A stretch of 46,417 nt of DNA, from NCBI GenBank assembly GCA_949285935.1, contig CASEAH010000068.1:1-46417 (forward strand), written 5' to 3'. The notes under the pieces were generated by a model. It was not told the origin of the DNA and made no database searches. It saw only the letters and a program-made list of their open reading frames with translations. This document shows positions 1-8,850 of this stretch, piece by piece (position 1 is the first letter of the stretch; every line of letters begins with the position of its first letter). The stretch comes from an uncultured Oscillospiraceae bacterium. GTDB taxonomy: Bacteria > Bacillota > Clostridia > Oscillospirales > Ruminococcaceae. A program made the position numbers and the translations under genes.

Positions 1-1428
1 CCGGACGGCGCCGGGATCGGTATCCAGGTATTCCAGGCACTCCTCCAGAGGCATGGTGAAGGGATGGTGCATGGCAACCCACTCCCCTGCTTCCTCATCC
101 CACTCAAAGAAGGGGAACTCCACGATCCACAGGAAGTTGAACTTGCTCTTGTCAATGAGGTTCAGCTGACGGCCCAGGGTGTTGCGCAGAGCGCCCAGCA
201 CCGGCAGGGTAACCTTATTTTTGTCAGCGATGATCAGGGCCACGTCTCCCTTGCGGCAGTCCAGCCGCTCCAGAATGGCCTGCATTTCCTCGGCAGTCAT
301 GAACTTGCCAAAGGAACAGGTGGGGGTATCCTCCACAAAGCGGATGAAGGCCAGGCCCTTGGCGCCGATGCCTTTGGCAGCCTCGGTGAGCTTGTCGATC
401 TCCTTGCGGGTGAGGACCGAAGCGGCCCCCTTGGCCACAATGCCCCGCACCGAGCCGCCGTCGGCCACTGCCCCGGAAAAGACGCTGAAGCCGCAGTCCT
501 TCACCAGATCGGACAGGTCGATGAGCTCCATGCCAAAGCGGGTATCGGGCTTGTCGCTGCCGTAGCGGTTCATGGCCTCGGCGTAGGTGAGCCGGGTGAG
601 AGGGGTGGGGACATCCACCTTCAGCACCTCGCCAAAGAGGCGGCGGACATACCCTTCGATCATTTCCAGCACATCGTCTACGTCCACAAAGGACATTTCC
701 AGGTCTACCTGGGTAAATTCAGGCTGGCGGTCGGCCCGCAGGTCCTCGTCCCGGAAGCAGCGGGCCAGCTGGATGTACCGGTCAAAGCCGGAAAGCATCA
801 GCAGCTGCTTGTAGATCTGGGGGGACTGGGGCAGGGCATAAAAGCTTCCGGGATGCACCCGGGAAGGCACCAGGTAATCCCGGGCGCCCTCGGGGGTGGA
901 CTTCATCATCATGGGGGTTTCAATCTCCAGGAAGCCGTTTTCGTAGAAGTACTCCCGGGTCACCCGGGCAATATCGTGACGGAGGATGATGTTTTTCTGG
1001 AGAGCCCGCCGCCGCAGGTCCAGATACCGGTACTTGAGGCGCAGCTCCTCCTTGACGTTGGTGTTGTCGGTGATCTCAAAGGGCGGGGTCTGGGCCTGTC
1101 CCAGGATCCGCAGCTCCGAGACATACACCTCAATGTCCCCGTTGGCCAGATCCTTGTTTACCGATTCCCGGCGGCGCACCACGCCCCGGGCCGCCAGAAC
1201 ATATTCGCTGCGGACGGTCTGGGCCTTCTGGAGCAGCGCCTTGTCGCTGTCCTCGTCCAGGGCCAGCTGGACGATACCGGTGCGGTCCCGCAGGTCGATA
1301 AACACCAGCGTCCCCATATCCCGGATCTTCTGGACCCAGCCGCAGACCACCACTTCCCCGCCCAGCTGCGCCGAGGTGGTCTCGCCGCAGTAGCCGGTCC
1401 TTTTCAGTCCTGCCATACTATCTGCCAT
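1..1428 (-). CDS. aspS: aspartate--tRNA ligase, 3' end outside window
   Basis: Class II aminoacyl-tRNA synthetase that charges tRNA-Asp in the cytoplasm. The visible 476 residues begin MADSMAGLKRTGYCGE. The N-terminal OB-fold anticodon-binding domain has GWVQKIRDMGTLVFIDLRD at about residues 30-50. Motif 2 is FRDEDLRADRQPEFTQ near residue 220, followed by the bacterial-type insertion (GAD) domain from about 290. Bacterial AspRS is normally about 590 residues, so roughly 110 C-terminal residues including motif 3 lie beyond base 1. The ATG at 1428 was chosen over the in-frame ATG at 1416 because GGAGTAGGA lies just upstream of it. It follows hisS in the same direction across a 500-bp repeat-filled gap. 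Identity is very sure; whether it is discriminating or non-discriminating was not resolved. Confidence 0.97.
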   Translation of the reverse strand, partial: MADSMAGLKRTGYCGETTSAQLGGEVVVCGWVQKIRDMGTLVFIDLRDRTGIVQLALDEDSDKALLQKAQTVRSEYVLAARGVVRRRESVNKDLANGDIEVYVSELRILGQAQTPPFEITDNTNVKEELRLKYRYLDLRRRALQKNIILRHDIARVTREYFYENGFLEIETPMMMKSTPEGARDYLVPSRVHPGSFYALPQSPQIYKQLLMLSGFDRYIQLARCFRDEDLRADRQPEFTQVDLEMSFVDVDDVLEMIEGYVRRLFGEVLKVDVPTPLTRLTYAEAMNRYGSDKPDTRFGMELIDLSDLVKDCGFSVFSGAVADGGSVRGIVAKGAASVLTRKEIDKLTEAAKGIGAKGLAFIRFVEDTPTCSFGKFMTAEEMQAILERLDCRKGDVALIIADKNKVTLPVLGALRNTLGRQLNLIDKSKFNFLWIVEFPFFEWDEEAGEWVAMHHPFTMPLEECLEYLDTDPGAVR

Positions 1429-1429
1429 T

Positions 1430-1931
1430 GTTATCCTACTCCCTATTCCAAAGATGGTTGAATCAAATATTCCCTGCCGGGACAAAATTTCCCCAACAGG
1501 CCGGGGGAATGTTTATGCAAATTACAAAGACAGCGGAACCCCCTGTTTCCTCCCGGGTACGCCCCTCCAAGCAGACGGGGCCTGTGAGCCAGTTTTTCGA
1601 GGCAGCTCCGCCCGGGGCCGTGTTGCCAGGCGTTTTTCCCCAACGGATGGGCTTGCTTCAGTAAATCCTTCCGGCAGCTTCGCACCGGGGGTGTTGCCGG
1701 ATGGTTTTTTCCAACAGATGGGGCCTGTCAGCCGGTTTCCCCGGAAGGCTCCGCCCCGAGCTATATTGCCGGATGGTTTCCCAACGGCGGGATACTTCGG
1801 CAAATCCCTCCGGACAACTGCGGCCGGGGATCGTGTTGCCCGGCCCTCCCCCAACAGGCGGAGGGCTTTTCACCAGGCTTCCCCAATGGCGGCATCCGGG
1901 GCCCGCTCCGGGGCAGCATTTCCCGGGTAAC
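1430..1931. repeat. diverged tandem repeat, about 72-bp units, between hisS and aspS
   Basis: The gap between hisS and aspS is largely filled by about six diverged units of roughly 72 bp, with starts visible near 1574, 1646, 1718, 1790 and 1857 and a weaker one near 1497. Recurrent anchors are TTGCCGGATGG, CCCAACRGATGGG and CTCCGCCCCGGG. Units at 1574 and 1718 are more alike than neighbours, as are those at 1646 and 1790, which suggests a 144-bp dimer was duplicated. Reading frames through it are not conserved between units, so it is read as non-coding. Confidence 0.7.
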
Positions 1932-3299
1932 TTATTCCCCGCAGTGGCCGCAGGAGCAGCCGGGTCCGTGGGACTCCCCGCCCTCCAGCCGGTCCATGGC
2001 CTCCTCCAGGTTGGCGTAGGCCGTGTCCATAATGGCTTCGTACATGGCGTCGGCAAAGCCGCCGTCCAGCGGCACCGTCCGGGTCTTGTCGCTGTACATG
2101 CTCTTGAGCACCGCCTGGTTTTTGGCCAGCTCATCATCCCCCAGAACAATGGAGTACTTGGCCCGAAGCTTGTTGGCGTACTTCATCTGGGCCTTGAGGG
2201 AGCGTCCCATGAGGTCGCTCTGGGCGGCAAAGCCCTCGCTGCGCAGCAGGTTGGCCAGCTGGAAGGCCTTGACCGCCGCCGCCGGGCCCATGGAGGCGAT
2301 ATAGACGTCGCAGGTGTTTTCCGGGGGGAAGTCACAGCCCTGGGCCTCCATCACCGAGATGAGCCGTTCCAGGCCCATGGCAAAGCCTACGCCCTCCAGA
2401 TCGGGGCCGCCCAGTTCGGCCAGCAGTCCGCCGTACCGGCCGCCGCCGCCGCAGACCAGGCTCCGGCCTTCCCGGTCGGTGTGTACAAATTCAAAGACGG
2501 TGCGGGTGTAGTAATCCAGCCCCCGGACGATAGAGGGATTTACCTGGTAGGGGATCCCGGAGGCGTCCAGCAGGGTTTTGACCCCGTCAAAGTGCTCCTG
2601 GCAGTCCCCGCAGAGGAAGTCCAGCACCTTGGGCGCGCCCTGAGCGATCACTCCGCAGATGGGGCTCTTGCAGTCCAGAATGCGCATGGGGTTTTTGTCC
2701 AGCCGTTCCAGGCAGGTGGGACAAAGCTTGTCCCGGTACTGCTCAAAGTAGGCCTTGAGGGCCTTGTGGTATTCCGCCCGGCAGGATTTGCAGCCGATGG
2801 AGTTGAGCTCCACATGGATGCCCTCCACCCCCAGGGTCTCATAGGCCTCGTGGACCATGGAGATCAGTTCGCAGTCCGCCGCAGGGGAGGTGGCGCCGTA
2901 CAGCTCCACTCCAAACTGGTGGAACTCCCGGAACCGGCCGCTCTGGGGCTTTTCATACCGGAAGCAGGACAGGACATAGCTCAGCTTCACGGGCAGCGCG
3001 TCCCCCAGCAGGCCGTTCTGGATGGCGGCCCGGCAGAGGCCCGCCGTGCCCTCGGGGCGCAGGGTGATGCTGCGGTCCCCTTTGTCCAGGAAGGTGTACA
3101 TTTCCTTGTTCACCACATCGGTGGTCTCCCCCACCGACCGGTTGAACAGCTCGGTATGCTCAAAGGTGGGCACCCGCAGTTCCCGGAAGCCGAAGAGTTC
3201 AGCGGTGGACAGCAGGGTGTTTTCCACATACCGCCATTTGGATACGTCCCCGGGCAGCAGGTCCTTAGTGCCTCTGGGGGCGGTGGTCAAAAGAGCCAT
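1932..3299 (-). CDS. hisS: histidine--tRNA ligase
   Basis: Charges tRNA-His; class II synthetase of 455 residues, slightly longer than the usual 420-430. Motif 2 is FRYEKPQSGRFREFHQ at about residue 113, the histidine-specific block is IVRGLDYYTRTVFE near 265, and the glycine-rich GGGGRYGGL follows. A Cys-containing insertion (CPTCLERL, then C-x4-C) sits in the middle, as in many Firmicute enzymes. The C-terminus ends in an odd short tail, GPGCSCGHCGE, that could bind a metal or simply be an extension. The start is ATG at 3299, preceded by AGGAGG with good spacing. It is probably transcribed with aspS from the promoter at 3374-3402. Confidence 0.98.
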   Translation of the reverse strand: MALLTTAPRGTKDLLPGDVSKWRYVENTLLSTAELFGFRELRVPTFEHTELFNRSVGETTDVVNKEMYTFLDKGDRSITLRPEGTAGLCRAAIQNGLLGDALPVKLSYVLSCFRYEKPQSGRFREFHQFGVELYGATSPAADCELISMVHEAYETLGVEGIHVELNSIGCKSCRAEYHKALKAYFEQYRDKLCPTCLERLDKNPMRILDCKSPICGVIAQGAPKVLDFLCGDCQEHFDGVKTLLDASGIPYQVNPSIVRGLDYYTRTVFEFVHTDREGRSLVCGGGGRYGGLLAELGGPDLEGVGFAMGLERLISVMEAQGCDFPPENTCDVYIASMGPAAAVKAFQLANLLRSEGFAAQSDLMGRSLKAQMKYANKLRAKYSIVLGDDELAKNQAVLKSMYSDKTRTVPLDGGFADAMYEAIMDTAYANLEEAMDRLEGGESHGPGCSCGHCGE

Positions 3300-3343
3300 G
3301 GGCAGGATTCCTCCTCACAAAAGGTATAAAGCGGCCGCAACGG

Positions 3344-3372
3344 AAAAAGGGGCAGACCGCCTGTCTGTCCCC
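3344..3372 (-). terminator. intrinsic terminator upstream of hisS
   Basis: On the minus strand GGGGACAGAC pairs with GTCTGCCCC (one bulged A, 5-nt loop) and is followed directly by TTTTT. It lies 237 bp after the mgsA stop and 45 bp before the hisS start, so it most likely ends the mre-minD-mgsA transcript. Confidence 0.75.
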
Positions 3373-3373
3373 T

Positions 3374-3402
3374 ATCATAGCACAGAATTTTGCTGTTGTC
3401 TC
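3374..3402 (-). promoter_or_regulatory. candidate SigA promoter for hisS-aspS overlapping the terminator
   Basis: Minus strand -35 GAGACA (3402-3397), 17-nt spacer, -10 TATGAT (3379-3374). The expected start near 3368 falls inside the 5' arm of the terminator hairpin, so a transcript starting here would lack the GGGG half of the stem. No T-box consensus was found in this leader. Confidence 0.5.
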
Positions 3403-3608
3403 TATCTTTTTCCGCCCTTTTTCCTCCGGGAGGGTAACAGAGAGCCATTGCCGGAGGCAAAGCCGTACCGGCAGGGCGTTCCTGGCGCCGGCGGGAGGTA
3501 AAAGCGGGCGGTCACCTTCCGTAAATAAGCGGGCGATCCGTCGCGCAGGCCGGTGGCGGCGCAGCGGACAGGAGCCACATGGTGGAAGAGATGGCGGCGC
3601 AGGCGGGA

Positions 3609-4013
3609 TTATTTCTTGGGGTTGACGATATCCCGCCAATCCAGGTCGCCGTTTTCCAGAGCGTGGATCAAAGCCTCGCCGGTAGCGATGTTGGTGGCCA
3701 TGGGGATATTGTACACGTCGCACAGACGAAGCAGGCTGGCTTCATCCGGCTCGGTGGATTTGGCGTTGATGGGATCCCGGAAAAAGAGCAGCAGGTCGAT
3801 CTCATTGCAGGAAATCCGGGAGGCGATCTGCTGGTCGCCTCCCTGGGAGCCGGCCATAAACCGGACGATATTCAGGCCGGTGGCCTCCGCCACCATTTTG
3901 CCGGTGGTGCCGGTGGCGCAGAGGTTGTGACGGCTGAGGCTGCCGCAATAGGCGATGCAGAACTGGACCATCAGTTCTTTTTTTGCGTCGTGAGCGATGA
4001 GTGCGATGTTCAT
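3609..4013 (-). CDS. mgsA: methylglyoxal synthase
   Basis: Converts dihydroxyacetone phosphate to methylglyoxal and phosphate, a bypass of lower glycolysis used when phosphate is short or sugar phosphates accumulate. The 134-residue product starts [12 protein letters not shown] and has the family blocks [15 protein letters not shown] (with the catalytic Asp of GGDQQ) and FFRDP. It is a compact form without the N- and C-terminal extensions of the E. coli enzyme. The ATG at 4013 is used because an AAAGGAGAG site precedes it; the open frame continues upstream, but that part runs back into minD and looks random. It is the last gene of the mre-mrdA-minD string. Confidence 0.95.
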   Translation of the reverse strand: MNIALIAHDAKKELMVQFCIAYCGSLSRHNLCATGTTGKMVAEATGLNIVRFMAGSQGGDQQIASRISCNEIDLLLFFRDPINAKSTEPDEASLLRLCDVYNIPMATNIATGEALIHALENGDLDWRDIVNPKK

Positions 4014-4113
4014 TGGGAACTTCTCTCCTTTCGTCCCTGGCGGAGGGGGGCTCCGCCCTTGCTGTGTTGAAATGTAAATCGGTGTGACGCGGTAGTTTGA
4101 TTGTCCGGGAGGA

Positions 4114-4833
4114 TCAGGACTGGTACAACAGCTCCAGCTCCTCTCCCAGGAGCCTTCCGGCGATGTTGTCCATTTCCTGCCGGGCGGCCGCGCCGCTTTT
4201 GCCGGGGGGCAGGGGCGGCGCATCTTCCCGGGGCAGGGCGCCGATGAGCCGTGCGCCCACCAGGTCGATCACGTCATCCAGATCCCGGATCGCCGGAGAA
4301 GGCATGAAAACCCGGGGGATCATATTGATGATGAGCCGCTGCCGGGTAAGTCCTTCCCCTGCCAAAAAGCCGGAGACCCGGCCTGCGGCCCGCACGGCGG
4401 CTTCCTCGGGGGTAGTCACCAGCAGGGCCAGGCCGCACACCCGGGCCAGCCGGGCAGCCAAAGGCCCGTAACCGGCTCCGCAGTCAAAGATGATATGGTC
4501 AAAGACCTTGCCGGCCTGCCGGCAGAGGGCCTCCAAAGCGGCCTGTGAGGGCAAATAACCGGGATCGGCGGCGGCGGGAAGCAGGCGGATTCCGGTGGGC
4601 CCGTGGACCTGGATGGCATCGGCGGGAGCGCAGCGGCCCTGGGCCACATCGGCAAAATCGAAAACGGTATTGCCTTCCAGCCCCAGCAAAAGATCCAGAC
4701 TGCGGAAGCCCATGTCTCCCTCGGCCAGCAGGACCCGTTTGCCTCGTCGGGCCAGACCGGCGGCGATGCCGGTACAGAGGGTGGATTTTCCCACGCCTCC
4801 CTTGCCTGACGCCACCAAAATGATCTCTGCCAC
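4114..4833 (-). CDS. minD: MinD-family septum-site ATPase
   Basis: P-loop ATPase of the MinD/ParA class, expected to act at the membrane in division-site placement. The 239-residue product has the deviant Walker A GKGGVGKS at residues 10-17, the A' aspartate in [11 protein letters not shown], and Walker B IIFDCGAG. The last 25 residues (from AARQEMDN to ELELLYQS) could form the amphipathic membrane helix of MinD. GTG at 4833 is the start because AGGAGG lies 8 nt before it; an upstream in-frame ATG at 4893 has no ribosome site. MinC and MinE are not in the window. The position after mrdA is conserved in Clostridia. MinD is preferred over a chromosome-partition ParA because of this context. Confidence 0.88.
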   Translation of the reverse strand: MAEIILVASGKGGVGKSTLCTGIAAGLARRGKRVLLAEGDMGFRSLDLLLGLEGNTVFDFADVAQGRCAPADAIQVHGPTGIRLLPAAADPGYLPSQAALEALCRQAGKVFDHIIFDCGAGYGPLAARLARVCGLALLVTTPEEAAVRAAGRVSGFLAGEGLTRQRLIINMIPRVFMPSPAIRDLDDVIDLVGARLIGALPREDAPPLPPGKSGAAARQEMDNIAGRLLGEELELLYQS

Positions 4834-5099
4834 CGCTGTGTCCTCCTGAAACCAACAATGCTCCCTGCCTCTGTAAAAAACTGGAAGAGGCAAGGAGATA
4901 CCATTACTATTGTATAGTTTAGCACAAAAAGTGCCGCTTTGAAAACCCCTTTTAACCTCAATTCAAACAAATTTCATAGAAAATTTTTGAACCTTTGCCT
5001 CCGCGCCCGTAAGAGGTGTATCTCTATAGAGTCGTCCCGGGCCGGTCATGGATATCTTCGGGTCTACTCCCAGGCACCGGGCAAAAAAGAAGGGGCCGC
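4834..5099. other. intergenic region upstream of minD
   Basis: About 270 bp without a supportable gene. It has an A+T-rich stretch (4905-4995) unlike the rest of the window. On the minus strand TACAAT near 4908-4913 could be a -10 for minD, but no convincing -35 was found. The neighbouring dispersed hairpin element begins near 5100. Confidence 0.5.
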
Positions 5100-5258
5100 C
5101 GCAAAATGAAAATGCAATGGCGGTCTGCACAAAGAATGTGAGACAAACTATGAAAACCGGCCCTCAAAGGAAGCGGTTCTGCTTCTTTGGAGGACCGGTT
5201 TTTGTGCCTTCTTTTTTGGCGAGGCTGTTTTGCAGCAGCTCATTCCAGATTCTGTGCT
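5100..5258. repeat. dispersed hairpin element, copy A
   Basis: Located just 3' of mrdA. It shares with 28540-28690 (opposite strand) the blocks ACAAAGAATGTGAG, AAAGGAAGCGGTTCTGCT and GGCGAGG-TRTTTTGC, and more distantly matches 28105-28262. The core is a long hairpin: AAAACCGGCCCTC pairs with GAGGACCGGTTTT, with an inner AAAGGAAGC/GCTTCTTT stem. T-runs on both sides mean it could end transcription in either direction, here of mrdA. Confidence 0.7.
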
Positions 5259-5275
5259 GCGGCCTCAGGAGACCG

Positions 5276-7333
5276 TCAGGGAAGCAGCTGGCCGGGGTTG
5301 GGAACCTCTTCGGCGGCAGGCTTGCCGAAAAAGTACTGCTCGGCAATGGCCCGGGCCACAGGGGCGCCGGTGTAGCCGTGCCAGCCCTTTTCAATAACCA
5401 CGGCAATGGCGATCTCCGGGTCCTCAGCGGGAATATAGCAGATATAGGTGGAGTTGGGGTAAGCGTGGGTTTCGGGGGTACCGGTCTTGGAGGCCACCGT
5501 GAGGGGGAAGCCGGTCCAGTAGCTGGAGGAGGTGCCCCCCGGCTGGGTAGCCATAATCATGCCGTCCCGGACGATGCGGAAGGCCTCCGGGTCGGCGGGG
5601 ACCTGGTCCACCACCTGGATTTCGGTTTCTTCCACCGTCTCGCTGAAATCGTAGGATTTGATGCTCTTTACCAGATGGGCCTGCATCCGGGTGCCGTTGT
5701 TGGCCAGGGTAGCCACATAATTGGCCATCTGCACAGGGGTAAATTTATGATCCAGCTGGCCGATGGCCGACTGCACCACATAGCCGGGCCCCCATACGTC
5801 TCCGGCGGCCTCCCGGGTGGCGGGAGAGGAAAGCTGTCCGGCGCTTTCCGGCACCTCGATGCCGGTCTTGGAGCCCAGGCCGAAGTGGGCGCTGTACTCG
5901 TTCATTTTTTCGATGCCCAGGCGGTAGCCCAGTTCATAAAAGAAAATATTGCAGGAGACCTGAAGCGCGGTTTTGACATTGCGGGGGCCATGGACTCCCA
6001 GGCACCGGGGGTGATAGTCAGAGAAGCGGGTGTACACGCCGCCGCAATCAATGATGGTGTCCTCCTGGATGAGGCCCTCGGCCAGCCCGGCGATGGAAAC
6101 CGACGGCTTATAGATGGAACCGGCGGAGTATTCCCCCATAAAGGCGCGGTTATACAGGGGGGAAGGGCTCTGGGTGGAAAGCTGGGCAAAGTTCTGATTA
6201 AAGGTGGAGGCGTCGTAGTTGGGATAGGTGGCGGCGGCCAGAATCTCTCCGGTGCCCACCTGAATGGCCACCACGGCGCCGGCGTCCGCTTCCCGTCCCT
6301 CGCCTTCCGGGGCGGTCTTCTGCAGGTTCAGGATGGTTTCCTCCAGAGAGGTCTGGGCCACCTGCTGCAGGTCCCGGTCCAGGGTCAGCACCACCGTGTT
6401 GCCGGGAACCGGCTCCACGGTAATCTCGTCCCCGATCACCTCGCCCTGGGCGTTGAGGGTGATCCGCCGTTCTCCGCTCTGGCCCCGGAGCTGTTCCTCA
6501 AAGGCCTGCTCGATGCCGTCCTTGCCAATGGATTCGTTGCCTTTGTAGCCCTGCTTGTTCTCCTGGCTCCACAGCTTCCCCTCCTCCCGGAGCTGGGCCA
6601 TTTCCTCGGCGTAGATGGGGCCGATGGACCCGATGATATGGGGAGCCAGACTGCCGTTGACATACTCGCGGTTGGTGGACTGGACCACATCCACCCCGGG
6701 GAGCATATAGCCCCGCTCCTGGACGGTGGTGGACACCAGTACCCCTACGTCCTGGGCAAAGGTATAGGTGTTGGCCAGGGAAAAGTCCCGGCGGGCCATT
6801 TCGTACCGCACACCGGCGATCTTCCGCATGGTGGCGGCGTCATATTCCCCCAGGTCATAAAACTTGGCGTCCGCCAGCCAGTGGATGCAATCTTCCGCGG
6901 TGGCGTATTCGTTGACCCCTACATAGCTTTTGAGCCGGGCCACATCCGATTCCCGCCCCTCGATAAATTCAAAGGGCTCCTCCCAGGTAATGGGCAGATT
7001 GTCGATCCAGCTCTGGCCCATGCTTTCCATCAGCTGGATGAGATCGGCGATGACGGGATTGGCCTTGTTGCCGTAGGGCAGAAAGGTCTGATCCAAAATG
7101 ATGTCATAGCTGGCGCGGTTAATGGTAAAGGGGCGTCCGTACCGGTCCACGATCTCGCCCCGGGCGGCGGCCACCGTCTGGGTGGTCACCGAGCCGGCGG
7201 TGGCTTTGCTTTTATAATATTCTCCCTGGGAGATCTGGAGGAGCATCAGCTGGTAAACAAACACGGCCAGCACCAGAAAGATCAACCCTCCCAGCATCAG
7301 ATAACGCTGGAGTTCTTTTTTTTCCATGGTCAT
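5276..7333 (-). CDS. mrdA: penicillin-binding protein 2 (elongasome transpeptidase)
   Basis: Membrane-anchored class B PBP that cross-links peptidoglycan during lateral wall growth, partner of the MreBCD scaffold. The product is 685 residues. There is one N-terminal membrane segment (about 14-35, LMLGGLIFLVLAVFVYQLML), then the PBP dimerisation region, then the transpeptidase with SIYK (nucleophile Ser406, Lys409), SCN and KTG motifs. The start is ATG at 7333, with AGGAGG just upstream; a second ATG two codons later is nearly as good. RodA is not adjacent. Downstream lies a dispersed hairpin element that may act as its terminator. Confidence 0.95.
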   Translation of the reverse strand: MTMEKKELQRYLMLGGLIFLVLAVFVYQLMLLQISQGEYYKSKATAGSVTTQTVAAARGEIVDRYGRPFTINRASYDIILDQTFLPYGNKANPVIADLIQLMESMGQSWIDNLPITWEEPFEFIEGRESDVARLKSYVGVNEYATAEDCIHWLADAKFYDLGEYDAATMRKIAGVRYEMARRDFSLANTYTFAQDVGVLVSTTVQERGYMLPGVDVVQSTNREYVNGSLAPHIIGSIGPIYAEEMAQLREEGKLWSQENKQGYKGNESIGKDGIEQAFEEQLRGQSGERRITLNAQGEVIGDEITVEPVPGNTVVLTLDRDLQQVAQTSLEETILNLQKTAPEGEGREADAGAVVAIQVGTGEILAAATYPNYDASTFNQNFAQLSTQSPSPLYNRAFMGEYSAGSIYKPSVSIAGLAEGLIQEDTIIDCGGVYTRFSDYHPRCLGVHGPRNVKTALQVSCNIFFYELGYRLGIEKMNEYSAHFGLGSKTGIEVPESAGQLSSPATREAAGDVWGPGYVVQSAIGQLDHKFTPVQMANYVATLANNGTRMQAHLVKSIKSYDFSETVEETEIQVVDQVPADPEAFRIVRDGMIMATQPGGTSSSYWTGFPLTVASKTGTPETHAYPNSTYICYIPAEDPEIAIAVVIEKGWHGYTGAPVARAIAEQYFFGKPAAEEVPNPGQLLP

Positions 7334-7431
7334 TCCACCTCCTGTGGGTATGGGACGGGGCCTGGGCAGGCCCGGGTAAAAAAGAAAGTCCGGACCCATG
7401 GCCGGGCCCGGCGGAAACGCCTCCCGGGGCG

Positions 7432-7953
7432 TCAGGTCTGGATTTTTTCCTCAAACACCATACGGATCCGGGTCATAAGGGGATAAAGGAGCAAACCGGT
7501 GGCGGCGGTGTAAAGGCAGAGGGGCAGCACACTGGTGAGGAAAAACAATCCGGCGTCCTCCACCCCCCGGATATAGATCACAAAGAAAAAGCTGATCCCC
7601 CGGATCACCAGCATGGACAAAAAGGTAAAAAGGGCGCAGTTGAGGGCCACCGGCCGCATAAAGGTCTGGACAGCCAGCCCTACGGCCACGCAGCAGACAA
7701 AGAGCATCAGGGCGGTGTACCCCACCTTGTCCGCACCATACAGGTCGCAGAGAAATCCGGCATAGGCTCCAAAAAGCCCTCCGGCCAGCTCCCCTTCCAT
7801 CATGGCCACAATGACCGCCAGAGCTGCCACCGGCATGGGTTTTACCCCACACACCACAAACAGGCCGGGGGTATTCTGCATCACGCACAGGAATACCGCC
7901 AGCAGGCAATATACGCCGTATTTAAAGATGACATACTTGGTTTTGCTGTTCAA
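7432..7953 (-). CDS. mreD: rod shape-determining protein MreD
   Basis: Integral membrane protein of 173 residues with about five hydrophobic segments (YCLLAVFLCVMQ, AALAVIVAMMEG, ALMLFVCCVAVG, FTFLSMLVIRG and a C-terminal one). This matches MreD, which links MreC to the elongation machinery. The start is TTG at 7953 because AAGGAGG lies 6 nt before it and no ATG fits; the open frame upstream is random repeat sequence. It sits between mrdA and mreC in the conserved order, but separated from mreC by nearly 900 bp, which is unusual for this operon. Confidence 0.9.
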   Translation of the reverse strand: MNSKTKYVIFKYGVYCLLAVFLCVMQNTPGLFVVCGVKPMPVAALAVIVAMMEGELAGGLFGAYAGFLCDLYGADKVGYTALMLFVCCVAVGLAVQTFMRPVALNCALFTFLSMLVIRGISFFFVIYIRGVEDAGLFFLTSVLPLCLYTAATGLLLYPLMTRIRMVFEEKIQT

Positions 7954-8381
7954 TGGAGTCCTCCTTGACGGGGCACTGTGGGTGAGGCCCTTTGCAGGCA
8001 CCCGGAAAACCGCCCTGAAACGCCCCGCTCTTCTGCAGGAGGGCAGCCTTCCATGGGATCTCCCAAACCCCTTGGCTCTCCCCTCTCCGGCTTCCGGGAA
8101 AAGCGCTTCCCTGTCCCGTTGGAAAATGAGACCAAAATTCCCGCCTGGGGAAGGTCTGTTTCCTTTCCCGGCGCTCCCCCGCCGGCTCCCAAAAGAGCAA
8201 AAAAATTCCCGGCCTGGTTCAGGATGGGTAGCGGAAACCCGGGGACGATTTATGGCCAAAGGCAAAATCCTTTTCCGGTCATCCGGAAAAAATATCTGTC
8301 CCTTGCGCCCTCACAGACAGTGCCTCACAGGAATCTGTGGAAAGCCACCCTGGCAGCTTCCCGGCTCCGCCACAAAACAAA
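7954..8381. other. mreC-mreD spacer, non-repeat part
   Basis: Roughly 430 bp inside the mre operon with no recognisable gene. Open frames exist on both strands but have no ribosome site, no family resemblance and strong base-composition bias only. An inverted repeat AGGATAAAG/CTTTATCCT spans 8382-8432 at its boundary with the repeat array. Confidence 0.5.
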
Positions 8382-8424
8382 AGGATAAAGTTTTTCAGAA
8401 ACGGGAACCCATTGGGTGCTTTAT

Positions 8425-8780
8425 CCTCTATGGCGCTGCTGCGCGAAAGCAAGGAAAATGCCTCCCTGCCCCTGTTGGGCCTCCTGGCCCCCATCCTGCG
8501 GGAAACGCTGCGTAAAACGGGAATCAGGGCTGTTCCCCGATGGGAACAGCTTCGGTACTTTGGCCTGTTGGGCCTCCTGGCCTGCATTCTGCGGGAAACG
8601 TTGCGTAAAACGGGGCTCAGGACTGTTCCCCCGATGGGAACAGCTTGGGTACTTTGTATCTATGGCGCAGTTTTGTGAAAGAAAGAAAAATGCTTTCCTG
8701 GGCCTGTTGGGCCTCCTGGCCTGCATCCTGCGGGAAAGGCTGCGAAAAACGGGGACCAGGACTGTTCCCCGAAAGCAGAT
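8425..8780. repeat. tandem repeat inside the mre operon, about 93-bp core unit
   Basis: Three copies of a core (GGCCTGTTGGGCCTCCTGG ... CTGTTCCCC), beginning near 8471, 8562 and 8701. A second block, TCTATGGCGC followed by GAAAGnAAGnAAAATG, precedes the first and third copies (near 8428 and 8660). Each of the first two cores ends in a hairpin, CTGTTCCC/GGGAACAG, then TACTTT. Copies differ at about one base in ten, so the duplication is not recent. Confidence 0.8.
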
Positions 8781-8850
8781 AAAGCCTCATTCCACTTTCC
8801 GCCTTTTCCGCCACGGAAGCGGAGGACGGAAAAAGGCCGGAAGCCGCGGG

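Noticed and set aside
3300-3608. T-box leader upstream of hisS
   Set aside because: Synthetase genes often have one, but no AGGGTGGNACCGCG-like box was found; only a simple terminator and promoter are visible.
5048-7486. 812-codon plus-strand open frame opposite mrdA
   Set aside because: Shadow of mrdA; its start crosses the dispersed hairpin element and the protein has only low-complexity Gly/His content.
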